Positions 1 through 7,349 of a DNA stretch of 64,000 bases are shown here, one piece after another. The notes beneath the pieces were generated by a model. The model was given only the letters and a program-made list of their open reading frames with translations. It did no database searches and was not told the origin of the DNA. How positions within the stretch are numbered: the first letter of the stretch is position 1; each line of letters opens with the position of its first letter. The translations under genes and the position numbers were made by a program. Source of the stretch: Bosea sp. RAC05. GTDB lineage: Bacteria; Pseudomonadota; Alphaproteobacteria; Rhizobiales; Beijerinckiaceae. The DNA lies in NCBI RefSeq assembly GCF_001713455.1, contig NZ_CP016464.1:557501-621500 (forward strand), read 5' to 3'.

Positions 1-1
1 C

Positions 2-853
2 GCAGCCGCCTTCGTGATGGTTCAAAACGCCTTCAACTGGGTCCTCGACAATTTCATGCGCATCGCCGAATGGCTGGCGGCGGCCCGGCGCGTCAACGAG
101 CTGGCCGACGCGCTGGAGCGTGTCGACCACGAGCCGCCGGGCGAGCATCTCGCGATCGCGCCGAGCGCCGACGGCCTGCTGCATCTCGAAGAGGTGACCC
201 TGATCGACCGCGACGGGCGAACCCTCGTCGCCGACATCTCCTGTGCGCTGACGCCCGGGACGACCCTGCACATCTCGGGCGAACTCGGCCTCGGCAAGGC
301 CGCGCTGATCCAGGCCGTCGCCGGCCTCTGGCCCTGGGGGCGCGGCGAGATCCGGCTTCCGGAGGGCGCCTTCGTCACGGCCGTGCCGCACAAGCTGCAC
401 CTTTCGGAGGGCAGCCTGCGCGCCGTCCTCGAAACCGGCCGCACCCTGCCGGAGGAGCAGCTGCAGACGGTCCTGCGGCGCTACGGCCTGTCCTCGCTCG
501 CTCCCATGCTCGACGAAACCCGCGACTGGGACCGGGAACTCGCCACCGGCGACCGACAGCGCCTGGCGCTGGCCCGGGCCGAGCTGGAGCAGCCCGACAT
601 CGTCCTGCTGGACGAGGCCACGAGCGCCTTCGACACCGACGCCGCGCTGGAACTCCTCGACCATCTGCGCGCCGCGCGGCCCGAGGCCATCATCATCGCT
701 TTCGGCCAGGGCGCCGGTTTCGCCGAGGCCGCGACCCACCGCCTGCTGCTGAAGCGCGCCGGCGGCGTCGTGCGGATGGCGGCACGCCCCGCCGCCGCCG
801 ATCCAGCGGCCTCCCCCCTCGCAGCTCCCGCGCATGCCGGACCTGCCGAATGA
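2..853 (+). CDS. ABC transporter ATP-binding domain, SbmA/YddA-like, partial (5' end outside window)
   Basis: The frame is open to the left edge, so this is the C-terminal part of a longer protein. A short helical piece (MRIAEWLAAARRVNELADAL) resembles the end of the transmembrane domain of YddA/SbmA-type ABC half-transporters, in which membrane and ATPase domains are fused; an ATPase domain follows. Walker B (IVLLDEATSAFD) is intact. Other motifs are eroded: the P-loop reads GELGLGKAAL, with Ala where Ser/Thr should follow the Lys (codon at 299-301); the Q-loop region reads VPHK; the signature reads LATGDRQRLALARA; and the switch position reads AFGQGAGF with no His. Family membership is fairly sure. 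Whether it hydrolyses ATP is doubtful. The stop lies 28 nt before the chosen start of the next gene, so the two are probably co-transcribed. Confidence 0.75.
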   Translation, partial: AAAFVMVQNAFNWVLDNFMRIAEWLAAARRVNELADALERVDHEPPGEHLAIAPSADGLLHLEEVTLIDRDGRTLVADISCALTPGTTLHISGELGLGKAALIQAVAGLWPWGRGEIRLPEGAFVTAVPHKLHLSEGSLRAVLETGRTLPEEQLQTVLRRYGLSSLAPMLDETRDWDRELATGDRQRLALARAELEQPDIVLLDEATSAFDTDAALELLDHLRAARPEAIIIAFGQGAGFAEAATHRLLLKRAGGVVRMAARPAAADPAASPLAAPAHAGPAE

Positions 854-881
854 CCCTCACCGCCTTCTGGAGCCCGAGACG

Positions 882-1457
882 ATGACTGCTGCCGCGATGA
901 ACATCTGGGACGTCTATTGGGGCCTGCGCGTCGAGCAGTGCCCCTGCGACGTGCATTTCGTCGAATGGCTGGAGGAGCTCGGCCTCACCGGCCAGCGCGT
1001 CTACCATTTCGGTACCGGCGGCCATCACTATGTCGGCATCCGCTGCGCCGAGCCCGAGCTCGACTGCACGGTGCTGGGCATCACCGCCTCGCCGAAGGAA
1101 TACGACGCCTTCGTCAAGCTCGCGACCGGCAACCCGACCATCACCAAGACCTACAGCGCCTATTTCGGCGACATCTATACCAGCAATGCCAAGCTTCTGC
1201 CGCGCTTCGACATCGTCACCCTGTTCCATGCCTGCGAGTTCAGGACGGAGGCCAATGACGCCTATGGCGCGCTGACCGACCGCGAGGTGATCGACCTCTT
1301 CACGGCCCAGACCGATGCCGGTGGCTACCTGCTGTTCTATACCGGCTCCTTCGCCTATGCGACGGCCGAACCGATCATCGCCGACTGGGCGAAGACCGCC
1401 CCGGTCGAGGAGGTGGCGTCCTTCAAGACGCTGCGGGTGTTCCGCAAGGCCGGATGA
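882..1457 (+). CDS. Methyltransferase-like protein of unknown substrate
   Basis: A protein of about 191 residues. I chose the ATG at 882 because a GGAG lies nine bases before it; an in-frame ATG at 834 would overlap the upstream gene. The segment VYHFGTGGHHYVGI resembles motif I (glycine-rich, SAM-binding) of class I methyltransferases, and FDIVTLFHACEF resembles motif IV, with strand-helix alternation typical of a Rossmann-like fold. No substrate-specific domain is visible. It follows the ABC ATPase closely and may share its transcript, so a role in modifying the exported or imported compound is possible but only inferred. It could also be a fold relative without activity. Confidence 0.6.
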   Translation: MTAAAMNIWDVYWGLRVEQCPCDVHFVEWLEELGLTGQRVYHFGTGGHHYVGIRCAEPELDCTVLGITASPKEYDAFVKLATGNPTITKTYSAYFGDIYTSNAKLLPRFDIVTLFHACEFRTEANDAYGALTDREVIDLFTAQTDAGGYLLFYTGSFAYATAEPIIADWAKTAPVEEVASFKTLRVFRKAG

Positions 1458-1618
1458 GGCACCCCCGCGCGCGGGTCATGGCGCGTATTCGTCGCGCCGA
1501 CCCGCCTTGTGGATTGGCGCGCAGGCGCTATGTCTCCGGCCGGGGCCACCTGCGCCTCGTGCCCGCAATCGGCGCTGCCGGCTCTTCGCCCCGGTGCCAG
1601 AACCGACCATGAGTGCGC

Positions 1619-2593
1619 ATGTCGTTCGGCCCGCTCGAGCCTGGAATGCCGCCGCGTCGGCGCAGCCGCTGGTGGTGGCTGGGTCCGCTCGCCAGCATCG
1701 TCATCTTCGGCGCTTCGCTGGTGGTGCTCTGGTACATCGTCCGGGAGATCGAGCCCGGCGAACTCGCCAATGCCTTCGCCAATGCCAGCCTGCGCCAGCT
1801 CGGCCTGGCCTGCGGCTTCACCGCCCTGAGCTACCTGCTGCTGACCGGATATGACGCGCTGGCGCTGAAACGGCTCGGCCTGTCGATCCCCTATCGCACG
1901 ACGGCGCTCGCCTCCTTCACCAGCTATTCGGTCTCCTTCACGCTGGGCTTCCCGATCGTGACCGGCGGCACCGTGCGCTACTGGATCTATTCGCCCAAGG
2001 GCGTGCGCGCCTCCGAGGTCGCGAGCCTCACCGTCATCGCCGGCCTGACCTTCTGGCTCGGGCTGGGCGCCATCCTTTGCGTCAGCCTGTTCTACGCCAC
2101 GCCCTCGGTCGCGATGCTGGCGCGCACCTCGCCCCTCGTCGTGCAGGCGGTCGGCGCGGCCGTCGCGGCTGGCACCATCGGCTATCTGCTCTGGATCGCG
2201 AGCGGCGAGCGCACCATCCGCGTCCGCGGCTGGAACCTGCCGCTGCCGGGCCTCGCCATCACGCTCGGCCAGATGTTCCTCGGCGCGGCCGAGGTCTGCG
2301 CGGCGGCGGCCGTGCTCTTCGTCCTTCTGCCGGGCGGCCATGGCATCGACTACCCGACCTTCCTGGCCGTCTATGTCTTCGCCTGCCTCGTCGGCATCGC
2401 CAGCCATGCGCCCGGCGGGCTCGGGGTCTTCGAGGCGACGATGCTGGTCGCGCTCAGCCGGCTGCCCTTCGAGCCGGTGCTGGGCGCGCTGCTGATCTTC
2501 CGGATCATCTACTACATCCTGCCCTTTATCCTGGCGCTGGTCCTGCTGGCGCTGAACGAGATGGTCCGGCGCATCCGCCGCCACGAGCGCTGA
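1619..2593 (+). CDS. Lysylphosphatidylglycerol synthase TM-region/UPF0104 family membrane protein
   Basis: About 324 residues with roughly eight hydrophobic segments. The pattern matches the YbhN/UPF0104 family, which is related to the N-terminal flippase domain of MprF; typical stretches are FPIVTGGTVRYWIY and HAPGGLGVFEATML. It lacks the soluble aminoacyl-transferase domain of full MprF, so it is a stand-alone integral inner-membrane protein whose substrate (a lipid is likely) is unknown. The start was placed at the ATG at 1619; a GTG at 1613 is also in frame. The gene is convergent with the next one, with only nine bases between the stops. Confidence 0.8.
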   Translation: MSFGPLEPGMPPRRRSRWWWLGPLASIVIFGASLVVLWYIVREIEPGELANAFANASLRQLGLACGFTALSYLLLTGYDALALKRLGLSIPYRTTALASFTSYSVSFTLGFPIVTGGTVRYWIYSPKGVRASEVASLTVIAGLTFWLGLGAILCVSLFYATPSVAMLARTSPLVVQAVGAAVAAGTIGYLLWIASGERTIRVRGWNLPLPGLAITLGQMFLGAAEVCAAAAVLFVLLPGGHGIDYPTFLAVYVFACLVGIASHAPGGLGVFEATMLVALSRLPFEPVLGALLIFRIIYYILPFILALVLLALNEMVRRIRRHER

Positions 2594-2602
2594 GGCCGGC
2601 CC

Positions 2603-3322
2603 TCACTTCAGCGCCACCACGATCAGCAGGAACATCAGCACGAGGGCGATCTGCTTGAGGCTCCAGTTGATGCGGCCCAGCAGACCCGGGGTCGTCTCGG
2701 CGGGGTCCTCATCGTGGGACGGAGCGGGCTCGGCCTCGCCTGCGCCGGCCGGCTGCCATTCGAGGGTCTCGACCAGCCCACGCGCGGGCGCGCTGACACG
2801 CCCGTCGGCCTCGACGCCCAGAAACCAGGAGACCGGCACGCCGGGCGCGGTCTCGCGCTCGCTCTCGCGCACCCACAGGCTCGTCACCGCCGTCATCGAA
2901 AGTCTGTGCGCCAGCCCGCCACCGACGGCACCGGCGAGCCCGTCGAACACCCGCTGCGGCGCGTAGATCTCGGCGAGATAGGCGCCCTCCGGCTGATCCT
3001 CCGTCTCGCGGAAGCTCAGGATCAGCAGGGCGCGGGCTTCCCCTGCCGTCGCGAGGGGCCGGATGGTCAGCGCGAGCCAAGTGGCCTCGCCGGGAAAACC
3101 GGCCCGCATCAGCCGGTCGCCGGCGAGCTGGGCCTGTCCCTCGATCCGCGTCGCGTCCTCGACCTGGCCCTCGCGCAGCGTGAAGCCGCCGACCATGCGC
3201 AAGCCACCGGCGACGAGGCGCAACGAGCGTCCCAGCCCCTGGATATAGCGGTCGGGCGAGCCCTCGACCGTCATCAGCCCCTGCGCCATGGCGACGCGTC
3301 GCGTCGCGCCTGTTTCGACCAT
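2603..3322 (-). CDS. Tail-anchored hypothetical protein
   Basis: A 239-residue protein that I do not recognise. It has one hydrophobic segment at the extreme C terminus (about residues 222-238, ALVLMFLLIVVA), so a tail-anchored topology with the bulk in the cytoplasm is likely. The body is rich in beta-type hydrophobic patches and lacks a signal peptide or recognisable catalytic motif. Residues 190-215 form an acidic, Pro/Ala-rich linker before the anchor. GGGGAG precedes the ATG by about 11 nt. It is divergent from the MFS gene, with a perfect 16-bp palindrome in the shared upstream region. Confidence 0.65.
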   Translation of the reverse strand: MVETGATRRVAMAQGLMTVEGSPDRYIQGLGRSLRLVAGGLRMVGGFTLREGQVEDATRIEGQAQLAGDRLMRAGFPGEATWLALTIRPLATAGEARALLILSFRETEDQPEGAYLAEIYAPQRVFDGLAGAVGGGLAHRLSMTAVTSLWVRESERETAPGVPVSWFLGVEADGRVSAPARGLVETLEWQPAGAGEAEPAPSHDEDPAETTPGLLGRINWSLKQIALVLMFLLIVVALK

Positions 3323-3359
3323 CGGATCACCGCTCCCCAGCTTGCCTCAAAGATAACAG

Positions 3360-3375
3360 GTCGTCGGCCGACGAC
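3360..3375. promoter_or_regulatory. Perfect 16-bp palindrome, candidate operator
   Basis: GTCGTCGGCCGACGAC is its own reverse complement. It sits 38 bases upstream of the start of the tail-anchored protein and about 190 bases upstream of the MFS transporter start. The position fits an operator controlling the minus-strand gene or both divergent genes. No adjacent regulator gene is present, so the cognate protein is unknown. Confidence 0.4.
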
Positions 3376-3566
3376 GAAACCGATTACCATCGGCGCGCGA
3401 CCGCGGCTTGCGCCGGGCTTTTCATGGCACGGCCTCAGGCGTCCTGTGCATGGCGAGCCCTGTTCAAGCCGGGTTGTCACGCGTTTCCCGAAGCCCTAGA
3501 GCGGCAGACAGGGGCTTACGACCATCTGCGCCCGCCGTCAGGCGTGAGGCGCCCAGACAGGCTGCC

Positions 3567-4805
3567 ATGACCGACGCATCCCTGACCGCCGGGCCCCGCC
3601 ACGGCATGCGCTTCCGTTTTTTCGTTGCCCTGATGGCCGCGCTGATGGCGGCCAACGCGCTCGCGATCGACTCGATGCTGCCCGCTCTGCCGCAGATGGC
3701 CGAGGCGCTGGGCATCGCCGGCGCCAACGACCGGCAATGGATCATCACCGCTTATCTGCTCGGCTTCGGCTCGGCGCAGATCGTCTACGGCACGGTGTCG
3801 GACCGCTTCGGGCGGCGACCCGTCCTGCTCTTCGGGCTCGTCGTCTACGTCGCGGCGAGCATCGCGGCCGCCTTCGCCGGCTCCTTCGAGACGATGATGG
3901 TGGCCCGCGTCGTCCAGGGAATCGGTGCCGCGGCGACGCGCGTCCTCGTCGTCTCGATCGTGCGCGACTGCTATTCCGGCCGCGACATGGCACGGGTGAT
4001 GTCGCTGGCGATGATCGTCTTCCTCGCGGTGCCGATCCTCGCCCCCTCGATCGGCCAGGCGATCCTGCTCGTCGCGCCCTGGCGCTGGATCTTCGGCGTT
4101 CTGACGATCTTCGGTGCGCTGGTGATGCTCTGGGTCATCCTCAGCCTGCGCGAGACGCAAAGCCCCGAGGATCGCAAGCCGATCGAGATCGCGACGGTGG
4201 TCGCGGCCTTCCGCACCACGCTGACGACGCGGCTCGCCGTCGGCTACATGCTGGCGATGGCCTTCGTGCTCGGCGGGCTCTTCGGCTTCATCAATTCGGC
4301 CCAGCAGGTCTTCGTCGACGTCTTCCATGCGCCGGAATGGTTCACCACCATCTTCGCGCTGATCGCGATGTTCATGGCCGCCGCCTCGCTGCTGAACGCG
4401 CGCATCGTCGGCCGGCTGGGCATGCGCCGCGTCTCCCATGGCGCGCTGCTGGCCTATATCGGCCTGACCGGCGTCCATGCCCTGGTCGCCTGGTGGGGCT
4501 ACGAATCGCTCTGGAGCTTCGCCGCCTTCCAGGCCGGCGCGATGTTCTGCTTCGGGCTGGTCGCGCCGAATTTCGGCGCGATGGCGATGGACCCGCTCGG
4601 CCATGTCGCCGGCACGGCCTCCTCGGTCCAGGGCTTCGTCACGACGATCGGCGGCGCGCTGCTGGGCTTCTACATCGGCCAGCATTTCGACGGCACGGTC
4701 GTGCCGCTGACGCTGGGCTTTGCGCTGTGCGGGCTGGTGGCGCTGGCGATCGTGCTGGTGGCGGAGAAGGGCCGGCTCTTCCGCCCCGCCGCGGGCCGTC
4801 ACTGA
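3567..4805 (+). CDS. Bcr/CflA-type multidrug MFS transporter
   Basis: About 412 residues with 12 predicted membrane helices. The N-terminal half carries the major facilitator signature after TM2 (GTVSDRFGRRPVLLFGL) and the drug/proton antiporter features of the Bcr/CflA subfamily: DSMLPALPQMAEALG in TM1 and a VQGIGAAATRVLVVSIVRD segment in TM4/5. These are inner-membrane, proton-driven exporters of small molecules such as chloramphenicol, bicyclomycin or metabolites; the substrate here cannot be read from sequence. The frame is open much further upstream (to 3408), but the ATG at 3567 begins the conserved region and gives a normal N terminus. Confidence 0.9.
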   Translation: MTDASLTAGPRHGMRFRFFVALMAALMAANALAIDSMLPALPQMAEALGIAGANDRQWIITAYLLGFGSAQIVYGTVSDRFGRRPVLLFGLVVYVAASIAAAFAGSFETMMVARVVQGIGAAATRVLVVSIVRDCYSGRDMARVMSLAMIVFLAVPILAPSIGQAILLVAPWRWIFGVLTIFGALVMLWVILSLRETQSPEDRKPIEIATVVAAFRTTLTTRLAVGYMLAMAFVLGGLFGFINSAQQVFVDVFHAPEWFTTIFALIAMFMAAASLLNARIVGRLGMRRVSHGALLAYIGLTGVHALVAWWGYESLWSFAAFQAGAMFCFGLVAPNFGAMAMDPLGHVAGTASSVQGFVTTIGGALLGFYIGQHFDGTVVPLTLGFALCGLVALAIVLVAEKGRLFRPAAGRH

Positions 4806-5131
4806 CGCGACCGGTCGGGTCCCTTGCGCTCGGCTGAAAAGTCCGGGCGCAGCTGCTCTGCAACGACGCTGCGGTCAGCCTCGTCCAGGCGGCGCGGCAA
4901 GGGGCCGTTCGTCCCGCCAGGGGCGCGCGCAAGGCTGTGGGGGATGGAGGGAGGCGTACGCCGGGAGAGGACCGGCGCCGATGTGTCTGCGGGGCGGGCC
5001 TCGAGGCCCTCATCCGCCGCCATCGAGGCGACGGGCATGCCGGGAATCGTCTTCAGTCCGGGTAGATAGAGAGAGATTCGCAGTGGCTCGGGAAGCGACG
5101 CCGCCGATCGGCCTCCCGTCTCGGTGTCGGA
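4806..5131. other. 326-bp convergent intergenic region with no convincing gene
   Basis: This lies between the ends of the MFS gene (plus) and the cold-shock gene (minus). Open frames occur on both strands but have atypical, Arg/Pro-rich compositions, no ribosome-binding sites and no recognisable similarity. I see no hairpin with a T-run that would act as an intrinsic terminator. Confidence 0.6.
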
Positions 5132-5341
5132 TCAGGCCGTCTTCAGATTGACCGCGGAGGACTTGCCGGTCTTGCGATCCGCCTCGAGGTCGTAGCTGAT
5201 CTTCTGGCCTTCGTTCAGGCCGCGCATGCCCGAGCGCTCGACCGCGCTGATGTGCACGAACACGTCCTGACCGCCCTGGTCAGGCGTGATGAAACCATAG
5301 CCCTTGGTTTCGTTGAACCATTTCACAGTACCTGTGGCCAC
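5132..5341 (-). CDS. CspA-family cold-shock protein
   Basis: A 69-residue single cold-shock domain protein that binds single-stranded RNA/DNA and acts as an RNA chaperone. RNP1 (KGYGFI) and RNP2 (DVFVHIS) are both present, as is the typical start ATGTVKWFNETKGYGFI. The start is GTG at 5341: AAGGAA lies seven bases before it and the domain begins directly there; longer versions of the frame begin with unrelated residues. Alphaproteobacteria usually carry several csp paralogues, and whether this copy responds to cold is not evident from the coding sequence. Confidence 0.93.
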   Translation of the reverse strand: MATGTVKWFNETKGYGFITPDQGGQDVFVHISAVERSGMRGLNEGQKISYDLEADRKTGKSSAVNLKTA

Positions 5342-5362
5342 GTGATGTTCCTTCAGTCTCAG

Positions 5363-5421
5363 TTCAGCCCGGCACATGCCGAGCCGAACCTACTGTAGGG
5401 GGCAATTCGCTCCGGTTGCAA
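5363..5421 (-). promoter_or_regulatory. Putative csp promoter and 5'-UTR hairpin
   Basis: On the minus strand a TTGCAA (-35, 5421-5416) is followed after 18 bases by TACAGT (-10, 5397-5392). The predicted transcript then begins with an imperfect hairpin (5388-5363) made of TTCGGCTCGGC and GCCGGGCTGAA around an ATGT loop, ending about 20 nt before the GTG. Structured 5' leaders are common in csp mRNAs. The role of this one is inferred. Confidence 0.45.
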
Positions 5422-5581
5422 TGACGCGGCGCACAACGAGAATTTGAGTCGCAGGGGCGCCATGCCGCGGCCGCCGCGGCCGACATGCCCCACGAGCAAA
5501 GCCGGGCGCGAGCGGAGCCCTTGCCCGCCGCGCCGCGCTCACGCATGAACGACGCCGACAAGAGCGCAGGAGAGCTTCACC

Positions 5582-6268
5582 ATGACGACTTACGTGATCG
5601 ACCCGCCGGCGGTGACGGCCGTGCCGGTGGCGGGCGGCGGGATGTTCCCGGTGCGCCGCGTCTTCTGCGTCGGCCGCAACTATGCTGAACACACCCGCGA
5701 GATGGGCGGCGATCCCGACCGCGAGGAGCCCTTCTTCTTCACCAAGCCCGCCGATGCGCTGCTGATCAACGGCGCCGACATGCCCTATCCCACCAAGACC
5801 GCCGACCTCCATCACGAGATGGAGCTGGTCGTGGCCATCGGGACCGGCGGCAAGGATATCGCCGAGGCCGACGCGCTCGCCCATGTCTTCGGCTATGCCG
5901 CGGGCCTCGACATGACGCGCCGTGATCTCCAGGCCGCCGCCAAGAAGGCCGGCCGCCCCTGGGACATGGCCAAGGGCTTCGACCTCTCCGGGCCGGTCGG
6001 CGAGATCGCCCCCGCCAGCCAGATCGGCCACCCGGCCGCCGGCAAGATCGCGCTCGTCGTCAACGGCGTGCCGCGCCAGAGCTCCGACCTCGCCAAGCAG
6101 ATCTGGAATGTGCCCGAGACGATTTCCTATCTCTCCGGGCTTGTCGAGCTCGCCCCGGGTGACCTGATCTTCACCGGCACGCCCGAGGGCGTCGCCGCCG
6201 TCGTCCGTGGCGATGTGCTCGAAGGCGAGATCGCCGGCGTCGGCACCGTCCGCACCCGGATCGCCTGA
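5582..6268 (+). CDS. Fumarylacetoacetate hydrolase (FAH) family protein
   Basis: A 228-residue cytosolic enzyme of the FAH superfamily, whose short members are mostly fumarylpyruvate or acylpyruvate hydrolases and related C-C bond hydrolases or decarboxylases. Family marks include VGRNYAEH, the metal-ligand glutamates in [11 protein letters not shown], the WDMAKGFD motif and the C-terminal [13 protein letters not shown]. The length is normal for the short, single-domain form. AGGAGAG lies seven bases before the ATG. The next gene (DapA-like) is 42 nt downstream on the same strand and probably co-transcribed, which suggests a small catabolic pair acting on 2-keto acids. The exact substrate is not determinable. 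Confidence 0.88.
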   Translation: MTTYVIDPPAVTAVPVAGGGMFPVRRVFCVGRNYAEHTREMGGDPDREEPFFFTKPADALLINGADMPYPTKTADLHHEMELVVAIGTGGKDIAEADALAHVFGYAAGLDMTRRDLQAAAKKAGRPWDMAKGFDLSGPVGEIAPASQIGHPAAGKIALVVNGVPRQSSDLAKQIWNVPETISYLSGLVELAPGDLIFTGTPEGVAAVVRGDVLEGEIAGVGTVRTRIA

Positions 6269-6310
6269 GGCGCCGCAACCCGTTCCCCATCCTGCAGGAA
6301 AGCCGTGTCC

Positions 6311-7240
6311 ATGACCCTGACCGCCGACGCCGCTGGCGTCTTCCCGATCGCGCCGACCCCGTTCAACCCCGACGGCTCGGTCGATTGGGGCTCCACCGAG
6401 AAGCTCTTCGCCTTCTATGACGAGATCGGCTCGGACGGCACGACGGTGCTCGGCATCATGGGCGAGGCGCCCAAGCTCGAGCCGGAGGAATCCCTGCGCA
6501 TCGTCAAGACGGCCGTGGCCGGCATGCCGGGCAAGCCGGTGATCGTCGGCGTCTCGGCGCCGGGCTTCGCCGCCATGCGCACCCTGGCGCGCCAGTCGAT
6601 GGAGCTGGGCGCCGCCGGCGTCATGATCGCGCCGCCGCCGAGCCTGCGCACCGACGACCAGATCACCGGCTACTACGCCCAGGCCGTCGAGGCGATCGGC
6701 ACCGACATCCCCTTCGTCATCCAGGACTATCCGCTGACGCTCTCGGTGGTGATGACGCCGTCCGTGATCCGCAAGATCGTCACCGACAACCCCTCCTGCG
6801 TCATGCTCAAGCACGAGGACTGGCCGGGGCTGGAGAAGATCTCGACCCTGCGCAAGTTCCAGAAGGAGGGCTCCCTGCGCCCGATCTCGATCCTCACCGG
6901 CAATGGCGGCCTCTTCCTCGATTTCGAGATGGAGCGCGGCGCCGACGGCGCGATGACCGGCTACGCCTTCCCGGAGCTGCTGATCGACGTGGTGAAGCTG
7001 CAGAAGGCCGGCAAGCGCGACGACGCGCATGACATCTTCGACGCCCATCTGCCGCTGCTGCGCTACGAGCAGCAGCTCGGCGCCGGCCTGGCGGTGCGCA
7101 AATACACGCTGATGAAGCGCGGCATCCTCGCCAGCGACGCCCAGCGCAAGCCGGGCTCGGCGATCAGCGCCCTCGCGAAGACCGAGGTCGACTATCTGCT
7201 GGCGCGCGTCGCCAAAACCGACAAGCGCGCCGCCCTCTGA
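6311..7240 (+). CDS. Dihydrodipicolinate synthase/N-acetylneuraminate lyase family protein
   Basis: About 309 residues forming a (beta/alpha)8 barrel of the DapA/NanA class I aldolase family. The Schiff-base Lys is K167 (VMLKHED), the catalytic Tyr is Y140 (IQDYPLT), and a Thr-Thr pair (T44-T45) is in the usual place. The QDYP context differs from the YN(V/I)P of true DapA, so this is more likely a paralogue acting on other 2-keto acids than the lysine enzyme. The start is ATG 6311, ten bases after AGGAA; a GTG at 6305 is in frame but only four bases from that site. It follows the FAH gene in a probable two-gene operon. Confidence 0.85.
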   Translation: MTLTADAAGVFPIAPTPFNPDGSVDWGSTEKLFAFYDEIGSDGTTVLGIMGEAPKLEPEESLRIVKTAVAGMPGKPVIVGVSAPGFAAMRTLARQSMELGAAGVMIAPPPSLRTDDQITGYYAQAVEAIGTDIPFVIQDYPLTLSVVMTPSVIRKIVTDNPSCVMLKHEDWPGLEKISTLRKFQKEGSLRPISILTGNGGLFLDFEMERGADGAMTGYAFPELLIDVVKLQKAGKRDDAHDIFDAHLPLLRYEQQLGAGLAVRKYTLMKRGILASDAQRKPGSAISALAKTEVDYLLARVAKTDKRAAL

Positions 7241-7247
7241 TCAGTGG

Positions 7248-7275
7248 GCGGGGCCGCCTCACGGGGCGGCCCCGC
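7248..7275 (+). terminator. GC-rich hairpin after the FAH-DapA pair
   Basis: GCGGGGCCGCC and GGCGGCCCCGC form an 11-12 bp stem with a six-base loop, beginning seven bases after the DapA-like stop. There is no T-run downstream, so it is either a weak intrinsic terminator or an mRNA 3'-end stabiliser. Confidence 0.45.
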
Positions 7276-7312
7276 TCCTGACAGCATCTTGCGGATCGGC
7301 CGCCCGCGCCGA

Positions 7313-7342
7313 TGGACACAGGCTGCGCCGGGCCACTATGGT
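7313..7342 (+). promoter_or_regulatory. Putative polA promoter giving a leaderless transcript
   Basis: TGGACA (7313-7318) and TATGGT (7337-7342) are separated by 18 bases. The -10 box ends seven bases before the ATG at 7350, so transcription would start at or next to the start codon. No ribosome-binding site is present before that ATG. Confidence 0.5.
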
Positions 7343-7349
7343 CCGCGCC

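Noticed and set aside
4799..5069. Overlapping small ORFs in the gap between the MFS and csp genes
   Set aside because: Arg/Pro-rich composition on both strands, no ribosome-binding site, and no plausible domain.
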